A stretch of 38,479 nt of DNA, from contig JAUQPW010000049.1 of assembly GCA_030550175.1 (NCBI GenBank), forward strand, positions 1 through 38,479, in the 5' to 3' direction. This document shows, one piece after another, positions 16,991-27,161 of the stretch. This DNA comes from a bacterium. GTDB lineage: Bacteria; Moduliflexota; Moduliflexia; Moduliflexales; JAUQPW01. The number at the start of each line of letters is the position of its first letter. The first letter of the stretch is position 1. Both the position numbers and the translations under genes were made by a program. Under the pieces are notes generated by a model. That model was given only the letters and a program-made list of their open reading frames with translations. It was not told where the DNA came from and made no database searches.

Positions 16991-17265
16991 AAAGACCGTG
17001 CACCCAACCTTCGAATACCACTCCCCTGCGTTACAGCCTACAGTTAGCTCCGGCCAGGCACCCCCACGGCACACGAGAAAATCTCCTTAAGGCTGCTTCC
17101 GTCAGGACCTGACCTGGTTCGGAGCATCTCGTCGCGTGGGACCCAACCCTCAACACCACTTATAGGCTGTCTGACCAGAAGAATGGGACCCTCGGGCTGG
17201 GAATTAAACCCCGCTAAGCGGATTTCGGGTACAGGGCACCGCTACCTCCCCGTCTAGCACGGTCA
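16991..17265 (-). ncRNA. ffs: Signal recognition particle RNA, large bacterial type
   Basis: About 275 bases. The 5' end reads GTGCTAGACGGGGAGGTAGC and GGTGCCCTGTACCCG, closely matching the Alu domain of the Bacillus scRNA. The 3' end GTGCACGGTC closes the long helix with the 5' GACCGTGC. In the S domain, CAGGTCAGGTCC and GGAAGCAGC form helix 8. The tetraloop (17101-17104 on the plus strand) reads UGAC and not the common GGAA. It lies between tRNA-Ser(GGA) and dnaX as in Firmicutes. Ends are estimated from pairing. Confidence 0.93.
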
Positions 17266-17280
17266 ACCGTAAAATCTCGG

Positions 17281-17510
<230 letters not shown>

Positions 17511-17624
17511 GGAAGTTTCTTAGAGATCCTCTGGTTTTGTATAAGGTCTCTTTATCAATATACACCTTTATTTCTTTTGGTGCGAGGAGAATTCTTTATA
17601 TCCTCCGGGATATTTAAAAGAGCA

Positions 17625-17712
17625 CGGAGAGGGGGGGATTCGAACCCCCGAGGGATATATAATCCCTAATGACTTTCGAGGCCATCCCGTTCAACCACTC
17701 CGGCACCTCTCC
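17625..17712 (-). tRNA. tRNA-Ser(CGA)
   Basis: An 88-base class II tRNA without an encoded CCA. The acceptor stem is GGAGAGG/CCTCTCC, and the anticodon stem ATGGC/GTCAT contains one G-U pair. Loop CTCGAAA gives anticodon CGA, reading UCG. It follows tadA by 44 bases on the same strand. Confidence 0.95.
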
Positions 17713-17756
17713 AGGGAAAAATCAAAAGTAGAGTAAACCAGTAATTTGCCCCAGGC

Positions 17757-18233
17757 TTAACCCTTCCAAGACCTCGCCAGGCGGAGAGTCTTAAAAAAAG
17801 TCTTTAACATCTCACTACAGGTCGCCTCCAGGATTCCAGAGGTGACTTCGATTCGATGATTTAATCGGGGATCTTGCGCGAGGTTGTAAAGGGAGCCGAC
17901 GGCTCCTGCCTTGGGATCCGAGACCCCATACACCAGATGTTGGACACGAGCTAAAATTAACGCCCCCACACACATACTGCAAGGTTCCAAAGTCACATAA
18001 ACGGTTGCATCGGGTAGCCGCCAGGAATTCAACTTCCGACAGGTTTCCCGGAGAGCCAACACCTCTGCATGGGCCGTAGGATCCTGTAGGGCCTCTCGTT
18101 GATTATGACCCTTTCCTACTATCTGACCTTCGACGACTACAACGGCTCCTACAGGTACTTCACCTTCTTCGAAGGCCAATCTGGCTTCTTGAAGGGCCAG
18201 GCGCATAAACTCTTCGTGCCAATGGTTTTCCAT
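17757..18233 (-). CDS. tadA: tRNA adenosine(34) deaminase TadA
   Basis: It converts A34 of tRNA-Arg(ACG) to inosine so that one tRNA reads CGU, CGC and CGA. The 158 residues are typical. The cytidine-deaminase-fold zinc site is complete: His55-Ala-Glu57 and PCSMC (Cys85, Cys88), with Asn44 in KGHNQ. The gene for its substrate tRNA-Arg(ACG) lies 106 bases upstream on the same strand. A fused free-base deaminase role is unlikely given length and context. ATG at 18233 is the natural start (MENHWHEEFMRLAL). Confidence 0.96.
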   Translation of the reverse strand: MENHWHEEFMRLALQEARLAFEEGEVPVGAVVVVEGQIVGKGHNQREALQDPTAHAEVLALRETCRKLNSWRLPDATVYVTLEPCSMCVGALILARVQHLVYGVSDPKAGAVGSLYNLAQDPRLNHRIEVTSGILEATCSEMLKTFFKTLRLARSWKG

Positions 18234-18339
18234 AAAACTTTTCTATTTTTACTCCTATCTCTACAACACCTTATCTTTAAGAGTCGGCAGGACCTTCTGG
18301 AGCATGTCGAAGAAGGTAATACACAGAGTAGAAAGGAAA

Positions 18340-18413
18340 TGCGCCCAGGAGGAGTCGAACCCCCAGCCTACAGATCCGTAGTCTGTTGCTCTATCCAATT
18401 GAGCTATGGGCGC
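18340..18413 (-). tRNA. tRNA-Arg(ACG)
   Basis: A 74-base tRNA ending at the discriminator A without encoded CCA. The acceptor is GCGCCCA/TGGGCGC, with D arm GCTCAATTGGATAGAGC. The anticodon stem ACAGA/TCTGT holds loop CTACGGA, giving ACG. A34 is the known target of TadA, whose gene follows. Confidence 0.95.
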
Positions 18414-18429
18414 ACGACACAACCAAATC

Positions 18430-18521
<92 letters not shown>

Positions 18522-18655
18522 CATGGACAACTTTTCTTCCCGGGCTGTTGAACTGATAATATATATTTTAATTAAAAACCCGATTTATTTCAACCTTTGT
18601 TTTAACTTCGCACCGGGGCTTTGACTTCACAACGATAAATTTTAAAATTTGTAGA

Positions 18656-18742
18656 CGGAGAGGGAGGGATTCGAACCCCCGGACCTCGTAAAAGGTCTGC
18701 GGTTTTCAAGACCGCCCCGTTCGGCCACTCCGGCACCTCTCC
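18656..18742 (-). tRNA. tRNA-Ser(TGA)
   Basis: An 87-base class II tRNA without encoded CCA. The acceptor is GGAGAGG/CCTCTCC. Anticodon loop CTTGAAA between GCGGT and ACCGC gives TGA, reading UCA and other UCN codons. Its 5' base lies only three bases after the serS stop codon, so RNase P cleavage would define the 3' end of serS mRNA if they share a transcript. Confidence 0.95.
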
Positions 18743-18745
18743 GAC

Positions 18746-20483
<1,738 letters not shown>

Positions 20484-23198
20484 CTAGGTTTTGCCTGCAG
20501 ATACCGGCTCCTGGACCTTGTCGAAGAGTACCGCTTGGGAAGCCCGATCATAGCGGAGCTTAACCGTTTCCCCTTCTTTAATATCTCCCTTGAGCATGGC
20601 CGCAGCCAATTTTGTTTCCACTTCACTGCGAATACGTCGCTTCAGTTCCCGGGCCCCAAACTCGGGTTGATAACCTACTTCTGCCAGATGTTCAACCAGG
20701 GAATCATCTATGATCAGATTAATATTTTGGGCGTGGGCCGTCCTTTTGACCCGCTCCAACTGTAATCTGACAATCTCCTTAATCTGTTCTTTGCTCAGGG
20801 CATGGAAAACAATGATTTCATCGATACGATTGAGAAACTCAGGTCGAAAATGTCGTCTCAAGATCTCCATTAACTTACTCTTGAGCTGTTCGTAACTTAG
20901 CTTGTCCTGGTCCCGAGCCTGGAGATTTCGCTGAATAATATCAGAACCCAGATTGCTGGTAGCGATAATAATGGTATTGGTAAAATCCACTACTCGGCCT
21001 TTTCCATCAGTTAATCGACCTTCATCGAAAACCTGTAAAAGGATGTTATGGACATCGGGATGGGCTTTTTCAATTTCATCCAGTAAAATTACACTATAAG
21101 GACGGCGTCGTACCCGTTCGGTAAGCTGTCCACCTTCTTCATATCCTACATAGCCCGGCGGAGCTCCTATCAGGCGGGAAACGGTATGACGCTCCATATA
21201 CTCACTCATATCAATGCGAATAACGGCGTCTTCATCCCCAAAGACGACCCAGGCCAGTGACTTTGCCAGCTCGGTTTTACCAACTCCGGTGGGACCCAGA
21301 AATAGAAAGGTCGCAATGGGATGGCCAGCTTCTTTCAAACCCGCTCGGGCCAAACGAATGGCATCACTGACGGCTTTAATGGCTTCTTCCTGACCGACCA
21401 CTCGCTCATGCAACTTCTCTTCCAGTTTAAGTAATCGTTCTCGTTCTTCCAGGGTAAGCTCGGTAACCGGAATACCTGTGAGTTTTGAGACAATTTCGGC
21501 AATATGTTCGGCCCTCACCTCGGCAGATTTGGAGGTCGTATCCTTCCTCCACTTTTCCGTTGCTTCGGCCATTTGTTGCTCTTTGGTTTTTATTTCAGAT
21601 TCGATTTTTTTAGCCTTATCGAATTCCCTGCGGGATATGGCATAGTCTCGTTCTCGTTTGAGTTGTTTGATGGAGTTCTCTAACTCTTGAATCTCTCTAG
21701 GGCGTGAGGTAGCGGAAATACGAACCCGTGCAGCGGCTTGATCGATAAGATCAATGGCTTTATCCGGCAAGTAGCGGTTCGTAATATACCGATCTGAGAG
21801 CTCCGCCGCTGCTACAATGGCCTCGTCGGTAATTCTGACCTTATGATGGGCTTCGTAACGATCCCGTAGACCATATAAAATATTGATTGTTTGTTCTACG
21901 GTGGGTTCTGCAATGAATACAGGCTGGAAGCGACGCTCCAGGGCCGCATCTTTCTCAATGTACTTCTGATATTCACTGAGCGTGGTTGCACCTATCAGAT
22001 GGAGTTCTCCTCGGGCCAGGGCCGGTTTGAAGACATTGGCTACATCCAGACCACCTTCTCCGGCCTGCCCGGCTCCCATAATGGTATGCAATTCATCGAT
22101 AAAAATGATCAATTCGTCTTTATGGGCAACGATTTCATCTAAAACCTGTTTGACACGCTCCTCAAATTCGCCACGATATTTCGACCCGGCAACCATGGCA
22201 TTCACATTTAATTCAACCAGCCGCTTGTTGCGGAGAACCTCCGGAACTTCTTCGTTGACGATGCGTTGGGCCAGTCCTTCTACAATGGCGGTTTTACCAA
22301 CCCCCGGTTCCCCGATAAGCACCGGGTTGTTCTTGGTTCGTCGAGCCAGAATCTCAATGGTGGTTTCGATCTCCGTGGAACGCCCTATGACCGGATCCAG
22401 TTTCCCCTGACGGGCTAAAGCGGTCAAATCCCGCACATATTTATCCAGATGGGGAGTAGACGTTGGCGGCTCGACGCGTCCTTCTTCCGCTCCTTTTCCG
22501 ACCACTTTCACAACCTGTTGACGAATAGCATTGGAGGTTAACCCATATTTACGCAACACATCCCCTGCCAGTCCATCTTGCTCCTCTACCAGACCGATGA
22601 GCAAATGTTCCGGTCCGATGTAACTGTGACCTAACTCACGGGAAACATCGAAAGCGCGCTCCAGGGCGTTCTTCACCCGAGGAGAAACCGTAACCTCCAC
22701 CGTCTCTTTTTCGGGCTTTTGATACTCTCCCCTGGGAGCATTGGCTTCAATATAACCCTTGAGATCCTCGGGAGAGATCTTGAACTGGTTAAGGATGGCC
22801 CGGACGACTTCGCTCTCGGTCAAGGCGTATAACAGATGTTCGGTATCGACCTCCTTTTTGCCGAACTCTACCGCCTTTTGGGCGGCCTGTTGGAGAAGTT
22901 CCTTTGTATGTTCACTCAAGAAAGTATCGAGATCAACAGCCTCCCGATCCCTGCCGCGCCATCCTCTATCGGAAAAGATCGACTCAAAGTCCTCTAACCC
23001 CGAATCTCTAAAAAAGTCCTCAAAAAGACTCCCTCGAAAAAGGGATTCCAGGGGTGATAAGGGTCTGCGATCTTGACGGCGAAGTCTTGCATAATCCATG
23101 TCACAAATATCAAGGGTTCTTCGTCTTCCATCTTGGGTAACCGTGACGCGTACCGTCGCCGGTCTGATTCCACACATTTCACAAAATTTGGCGGCCAT
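20484..23198 (-). CDS. clpC: ClpC-like AAA+ unfoldase with N-terminal zinc-finger-like segment
   Basis: A 904-residue two-ring AAA+ ATPase. Residues 1-36 form a ClpE/McsA-like zinc-finger segment with Cys6, Cys9 and Cys32, but Asp35 stands at the fourth ligand position. A Clp-N double repeat follows (about 95-230), then AAA-1 with Walker A GEPGVGKT (about 296), a short UVR-like middle coiled coil (about 500-545), and AAA-2 with GPTGVGKT (about 635). In AAA-2, after TSNLG, ClpC proteins normally carry a loop with a VGF/LGF tripeptide for ClpP docking. Here the segment QARDQDKLSYEQLKSKL lacks it. The mid-domain is too short for ClpB. It may act as a disaggregase, or use another protease. No CIRCE or HrcA site was seen. 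The SDH-type protease lies upstream on the same strand. Confidence 0.9.
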   Translation of the reverse strand: MAAKFCEMCGIRPATVRVTVTQDGRRRTLDICDMDYARLRRQDRRPLSPLESLFRGSLFEDFFRDSGLEDFESIFSDRGWRGRDREAVDLDTFLSEHTKELLQQAAQKAVEFGKKEVDTEHLLYALTESEVVRAILNQFKISPEDLKGYIEANAPRGEYQKPEKETVEVTVSPRVKNALERAFDVSRELGHSYIGPEHLLIGLVEEQDGLAGDVLRKYGLTSNAIRQQVVKVVGKGAEEGRVEPPTSTPHLDKYVRDLTALARQGKLDPVIGRSTEIETTIEILARRTKNNPVLIGEPGVGKTAIVEGLAQRIVNEEVPEVLRNKRLVELNVNAMVAGSKYRGEFEERVKQVLDEIVAHKDELIIFIDELHTIMGAGQAGEGGLDVANVFKPALARGELHLIGATTLSEYQKYIEKDAALERRFQPVFIAEPTVEQTINILYGLRDRYEAHHKVRITDEAIVAAAELSDRYITNRYLPDKAIDLIDQAAARVRISATSRPREIQELENSIKQLKRERDYAISRREFDKAKKIESEIKTKEQQMAEATEKWRKDTTSKSAEVRAEHIAEIVSKLTGIPVTELTLEERERLLKLEEKLHERVVGQEEAIKAVSDAIRLARAGLKEAGHPIATFLFLGPTGVGKTELAKSLAWVVFGDEDAVIRIDMSEYMERHTVSRLIGAPPGYVGYEEGGQLTERVRRRPYSVILLDEIEKAHPDVHNILLQVFDEGRLTDGKGRVVDFTNTIIIATSNLGSDIIQRNLQARDQDKLSYEQLKSKLMEILRRHFRPEFLNRIDEIIVFHALSKEQIKEIVRLQLERVKRTAHAQNINLIIDDSLVEHLAEVGYQPEFGARELKRRIRSEVETKLAAAMLKGDIKEGETVKLRYDRASQAVLFDKVQEPVSAGKT

Positions 23199-23798
23199 GT
23201 CTTCATCTCCTTCTGTATTAAAAGGATCAACCCCTCAGGAGGTGATCAAATTTATCGTATCCGGATAGATCCAGGATTCAAGAAGGTTCATATCCCTCAA
23301 AATCCATTCGGTGAAGAGATTTAAAACGACTCTGTTAGAAACACTTTTAAAGGTGGTTGCAGAAACACTCACAGACTGCAAGGGGTTCTATAGGAAGTTC
23401 AGATACCACCTTAGATTGTAGGAAGATCCGTAAGAAGATCTGTAAAGGAACCACTCGCCTGGGTAAGAAATTCTTCCTTTGAACCTTATCCGAATCTATC
23501 ATGGATAAACAGGTTATATGTAGGGCTTATATCTTAATATTCAAAAATGTCAATAAAAATTTCCAAAAATACCAATAAAAATTATAAAAATCATAGGAAA
23601 ATGAATTTATACAAAATTTCTGAAACCTTTCTTCTTTCCCTATATCTTTTCAAGCAGAAGTTAGAAGCACATCGATATCCCTCACAGACTCGGCTTAATT
23701 TTATAGGTTTCTCTTTAGAGGTCTGAAAGCTTAAGAAAGCTTCCCTTTGGCCTTATCAAACCTTTAAAGGGTCCCAAAGGGGAGAGGTATAAAACCAT
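23199..23798. other. 600-base intergenic region upstream of the Clp ATPase gene
   Basis: No coding region is supported. The part nearest the gene contains AAGGTGGT (about 23350) and ACCACCTT (about 23407), which could pair in a long leader. The middle (23530-23620) is very A+T rich and could hold promoters. No heat-shock operator of the CIRCE type is visible. Confidence 0.4.
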
Positions 23799-24650
23799 TT
23801 ATCTTCTTCTTCGGTTACCGAACACAGGGTGCTCCGGTTCACGGGAGCGTGGTGCCGGAATATACTCCACCGAGGGACGCCGTTGGGCCGTTTGGGGATA
23901 GAGTGCCATAATCTGATAGACCTGTTTAGGCATATTGGTATTGACCGGTAGACCTAGCTCTTGGGCTTCACGAACCGTGATGGGATAATCATGGGTGAAA
24001 ACTCCGGTTGCCAACGTCGTGGCCACCCGTTCCGCCTGTTGTTCGCCCATTTTCTCCCGCAGCAATTCCATTACTGTTGCTTTTACCTGACGAATGGCCT
24101 TCTCGGCAATGTCGGCCATGATCAACGTATTATCTTCTATCTCTTCGATGGGTTTTCGCTCCAGCACTTTCAGGATGGAGGCAGCAGGTTGCTGTCCGAG
24201 TTGGGGATCAACGGGCCCCAGGACGGCATTGTTATCCATGACAATCTCGTCGGCAGCTAAAGCAATGAGGGTCCCCCCCGACATGGCATAATGGGGTATA
24301 AACGCAGTCACCTTGGCCGGATGCTGCTGTAAAGCATGGGCTATTTGCTCTGCTGCCAGGACTAATCCCCCGGGCGTATGGATGATCAGATCAATGGGTA
24401 CATCTTGATCGGTCAGTTTAATAGCACGCAGGATGGCTTCGGAGTCATCAATATCAATATATCGTACGAGGGGAAATCCTAGGAAACTCATGGTTTCTTG
24501 CCGGTGAATCAGGGCAATTACCCGGCTATTTCTTTCACGCTCCAGGCGCTCCAGCATCCGTAACCTCTCCATCTCTAGCATCTTCTGGCGAATGATCGGT
24601 TGCAGGGATGAAATAATAAAGAAAATCCACAGCAGAGAAAAAAAGTCCAT
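23799..24650 (-). CDS. SDH-family (ClpP-fold) membrane-anchored serine protease
   Basis: A 283-residue protein of the serine dehydrogenase proteinase family (PF01972-like, ClpP/crotonase fold). A single N-terminal hydrophobic helix (3-20) should anchor it to the membrane, followed by a charged coiled segment (22-42). HTPGG (91-95) forms the oxyanion region and YAMSGG places the nucleophile at Ser124; the candidate general base is Lys190. DEIVMDNNAVLGPVDPQLG is a strong family block. The tail is Pro/Arg-rich, ending GNRRRR. It lies 27 bases downstream of a rhomboid gene, so the two are likely co-transcribed. Confidence 0.88.
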   Translation of the reverse strand: MDFFSLLWIFFIISSLQPIIRQKMLEMERLRMLERLERERNSRVIALIHRQETMSFLGFPLVRYIDIDDSEAILRAIKLTDQDVPIDLIIHTPGGLVLAAEQIAHALQQHPAKVTAFIPHYAMSGGTLIALAADEIVMDNNAVLGPVDPQLGQQPAASILKVLERKPIEEIEDNTLIMADIAEKAIRQVKATVMELLREKMGEQQAERVATTLATGVFTHDYPITVREAQELGLPVNTNMPKQVYQIMALYPQTAQRRPSVEYIPAPRSREPEHPVFGNRRRR

Positions 24651-24677
24651 AAAACATCTCCTCCTTTTTGATTTACT

Positions 24678-25373
24678 CTACCAGGGAAAATATTCGTCGG
24701 CATAGACACGACGAATGTAACGACGGGATACAAACGGGCGTACCAATATCAGGCCGGCCAGGAAACCACCAATATGGGCCCACCAGGCAACGCCACCAAA
24801 CGCCTGCACCCCGGCTACAATGGTTAAAATACCATTGAGCAACTGGGACACAAACCAGAACCCGAGATAAAATACCGCCGGAATTTCGACAAACCAGGGT
24901 AAAAAGAATAACGGTACCAGGGTAATCACACGGGCAGTCGGAAAGAGGATCAGATAAGCCGCCAGCACCCCGCTGATTGCCCCACTTGCCCCAACGGTAG
25001 GGATAAGGGAGTTTGGGTTGAATGCAATATGAACAAAGGCCGCCGCGAGGCCACAGAGCAGATAAAACGGGAGATAGCGGCCACTTCCCATTCGATCTTC
25101 TACATTGTCTCCGAAAATATAAAGAGCCATCATGTTACTAATCAGATGGGCCCATCCACCATGAAGAAACATAGACGTTAATAAGGTAAAGAATTCAAAC
25201 GGACTGGGATAGGTTAATAAACGCGCAGGAACCAGGCTAAAAATGGTGACATAAACTTCGGCGAGAGGCCCTAAAGACAGCAGAATAAAGAAAATAAAAA
25301 CATTCATCGCAATAAGCGCCCAGTTCACTACAGGAAAAGACCTGGATTGGACTGTATCTTGCAACGGAAACAT
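24678..25373 (-). CDS. Rhomboid-family intramembrane serine protease
   Basis: A 231-residue polytopic membrane protein. The catalytic dyad is visible: Ser130 in GASGAISG and His200 in WWAHIGGFLAGL. HGGWAHLISNMMALYIFGDNVE (71-92) is the rhomboid loop and helix-2 signature. About six hydrophobic helices are present. Substrates are unknown. It heads a pair with the SDH-type protease. The start at 25373 (MFPLQDTVQSRSFP) resembles related rhomboids. Confidence 0.93.
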   Translation of the reverse strand: MFPLQDTVQSRSFPVVNWALIAMNVFIFFILLSLGPLAEVYVTIFSLVPARLLTYPSPFEFFTLLTSMFLHGGWAHLISNMMALYIFGDNVEDRMGSGRYLPFYLLCGLAAAFVHIAFNPNSLIPTVGASGAISGVLAAYLILFPTARVITLVPLFFLPWFVEIPAVFYLGFWFVSQLLNGILTIVAGVQAFGGVAWWAHIGGFLAGLILVRPFVSRRYIRRVYADEYFPW

Positions 25374-25489
25374 AATCCCTTCGCTTTTTAGAGTTCTGGC
25401 AAAGGCTATCCTCTCTTATCCCGACAGAACTCCCTGCTGGCGGATACTCCTTTGCCTTCCGTGGGGTAATTATACGACCCTCAGGTAAG

Positions 25490-25508
25490 AGCAGGTTTTA
25501 AACCTGCT
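25490..25508. repeat. Palindrome AGCAGGTTT-T-AAACCTGCT
   Basis: A perfect 9+1+9 palindrome. The core AGCAGGTTT recurs in the hairpin at 25573-25615, and a GGCAGGTTT variant occurs near 33108, suggesting a small repeat family. Confidence 0.65.
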
Positions 25509-25572
25509 TCTCCATCTGGAAATATCACGAACTTACCTTATCGAAGGAGGATCGGATAGTCAAGCGAAAACT

Positions 25573-25615
25573 GTCGGACCAGGCAGGAAAGAAACCTGCT
25601 TAATTTTTGTCCGAC
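25573..25615. repeat. Hairpin related to the AGCAGGTTT palindrome
   Basis: GTCGGAC (25573-25579) pairs with GTCCGAC (25609-25615), and inner GCAGG pairs with CCTGC. The inner part shares the AAACCTGCT word with the palindrome 65 bases to the left. Confidence 0.6.
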
Positions 25616-26047
25616 TCCTCCATCCCTTTACCTGAATATTGAGCAAAACTGAATTAAGAAACCCCCTGTGTCTGAATCCCTTCTTCTAAAGTTTTTAGGG
25701 ATTTTGAGATAAGTTTAAACCTCCTGATATATTCTTTGCCAACCTTCTCAAATATCTCTTAAACCTTATAATTCTCTTCCCGTATAAACCCTGTCATTCT
25801 CAACCGTTCGCCTCGAGCTTGTATAGGGGCGATCCGGTTCTCAGTTCCATTTCCCTACCCTTTCAAAAGGTAAAGACCTCATCAAAGACCATATCGGTCA
25901 ACAGGGTATACCCATTCTGATTGAATCGGTCTTTTTAAATACTTATAAAGCAACCGGTGGTATTTTACTTGACCGGGGTTTTATAGGGTGTATGTTAAAA
26001 ATAAAAGGAAGACCTGAAGACTTTAGATTTTGGACTTGTTTTTACTC

Positions 26048-26055
26048 AAAGGAGG
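26048..26055 (+). promoter_or_regulatory. Strong ribosome binding site for the DUF6152 gene
   Basis: AAAGGAGG lies six bases before the ATG at 26062. It supports that start and indicates efficient translation. Confidence 0.8.
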
Positions 26056-26061
26056 ATAGAA

Positions 26062-26433
26062 ATGCTGAGGCGAATAATCGTTATACCGACCTTGGTTCTC
26101 TTATTAGTTATGGGAGTCACCGAAACCTATGCCCATCATGGATGGAGTGGCTACGATGACAGCAAAACCTTGAACTTTACGGGGACGATCCTGGAATCGG
26201 GTTATGAACATCCCCATGGATACGTTAAATTGAAGGTCACAGAATCAGGATCTGAAAAAACCTGGTGGGTTGTTCTGGCACCACCCTCTCGTATGGAACG
26301 TCGGGGATTAACTAAAGAGATGCTTCAGCCTGGAAAGACGGCCACGGTAGTAGGTTATCCCCATCGTACCATAGCCGATGAAATGCGGGCAGAGCGGATT
26401 ACCATTGACGGTAAAACTACGGAGCTACGTTAA
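26062..26433 (+). CDS. DUF6152-type exported protein
   Basis: A 123-residue protein with an N-terminal signal peptide (hydrophobic 5-22, cleavage probably after THE TYA motif near residue 24). The mature start HHGWSGYDDSKTLNFTGTI, then a YEHPHG block, a WWVVLAPPSRMERRGL block and GYPHRTIADEMRAERIT, matches what I recognise as the DUF6152 family. Its biochemical role is unknown; the His-rich start could bind a metal, which is speculation. A membrane protein follows after 20 bases, a frequent pairing. Confidence 0.75.
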   Translation: MLRRIIVIPTLVLLLVMGVTETYAHHGWSGYDDSKTLNFTGTILESGYEHPHGYVKLKVTESGSEKTWWVVLAPPSRMERRGLTKEMLQPGKTATVVGYPHRTIADEMRAERITIDGKTTELR

Positions 26434-26453
26434 TTGTTCATGGCTCATTAACT

Positions 26454-26948
26454 ATGCATGAACTGACAGGTCCGGTCTGGTTGATTTGGTTAGAAACAAG
26501 TGCCCTTGCCATAGCCATGCGACAATGGCTATGGCTTTATCCCATTGTCGAAATTCTACATATTGTGGGATTTGTTATCCTGGTCGGTGCGGCCTTCATG
26601 TTCGACCTTCGGTTACTCGGTCTATCTCGCCATGTTCCGGTTACAGATTTAGAGCGGCACCTCCTACGGTGGGCACGTTTAAGCCTTTGGCTCGTGATAC
26701 CCTCCGGCCTTATGATGTTTGTGGCCCACGCAACGGAGATGGCGGCAAATCCTGCCTTTCGTCTGAAGTTGATCTTGATTGTTGCCGCAGGCCTCAACGC
26801 CTTTATCTTTCATAAAGGCATTTTCAAGTCGGTGAAGACCTGGAACCGGGAAGTTGAAACTCCCTGGGCTGCAAAGCTTGCTGGTATCCTCTCCCTTATC
26901 CTCTGGACCGGAGTTATCTCCTGTGGCCGTCTCCTGGCATATTTATAA
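26454..26948 (+). CDS. DUF6644-type integral membrane protein
   Basis: A 164-residue protein with about four hydrophobic helices (about 30-52, 75-95, 104-122, 140-163). YPIVEILHIVGFVILVGAAF and FDLRLLGLSR match what I recognise as the DUF6644 (DUF2214-like) family. His residues within the helices (for example in EILHIVG) could bind haem, but that is a guess. It probably forms a unit with the preceding DUF6152 gene. No function can be assigned. Confidence 0.7.
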   Translation: MHELTGPVWLIWLETSALAIAMRQWLWLYPIVEILHIVGFVILVGAAFMFDLRLLGLSRHVPVTDLERHLLRWARLSLWLVIPSGLMMFVAHATEMAANPAFRLKLILIVAAGLNAFIFHKGIFKSVKTWNREVETPWAAKLAGILSLILWTGVISCGRLLAYL

Positions 26949-27161
26949 AGCAGATCTTTTCATCAGAGAGAAAGAAAGTAACATCAAATCTCAAATCTAT
27001 AGAGGAGGAGAAGGAATTCCAACGCCTATCTTCAGATGGTCCCTTCTTAGATGGAAGAGAACTATAATAAACTTGCTTATTTTGTAAAAGCGTGCTAGTG
27101 TATTCCAGGTAAGCTCTCATCCGATTAAGTAATCTGATAGGTCAGTATTCCAAAAGGTTTT

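Larger units (their letters stand above)
25374..26061. other. 688-base divergent intergenic region
   Basis: It separates the divergent rhomboid and DUF6152 genes. I see no gene. Two small palindromes lie at 25490-25508 and 25573-25615. The last 14 bases include a strong ribosome binding site for the DUF6152 gene. Confidence 0.45.

Noticed and set aside
23199..23798. A CIRCE heat-shock operator upstream of the Clp gene.
   Set aside because: The TTAGCACTC-N9-GAGTGCTAA pattern is absent.
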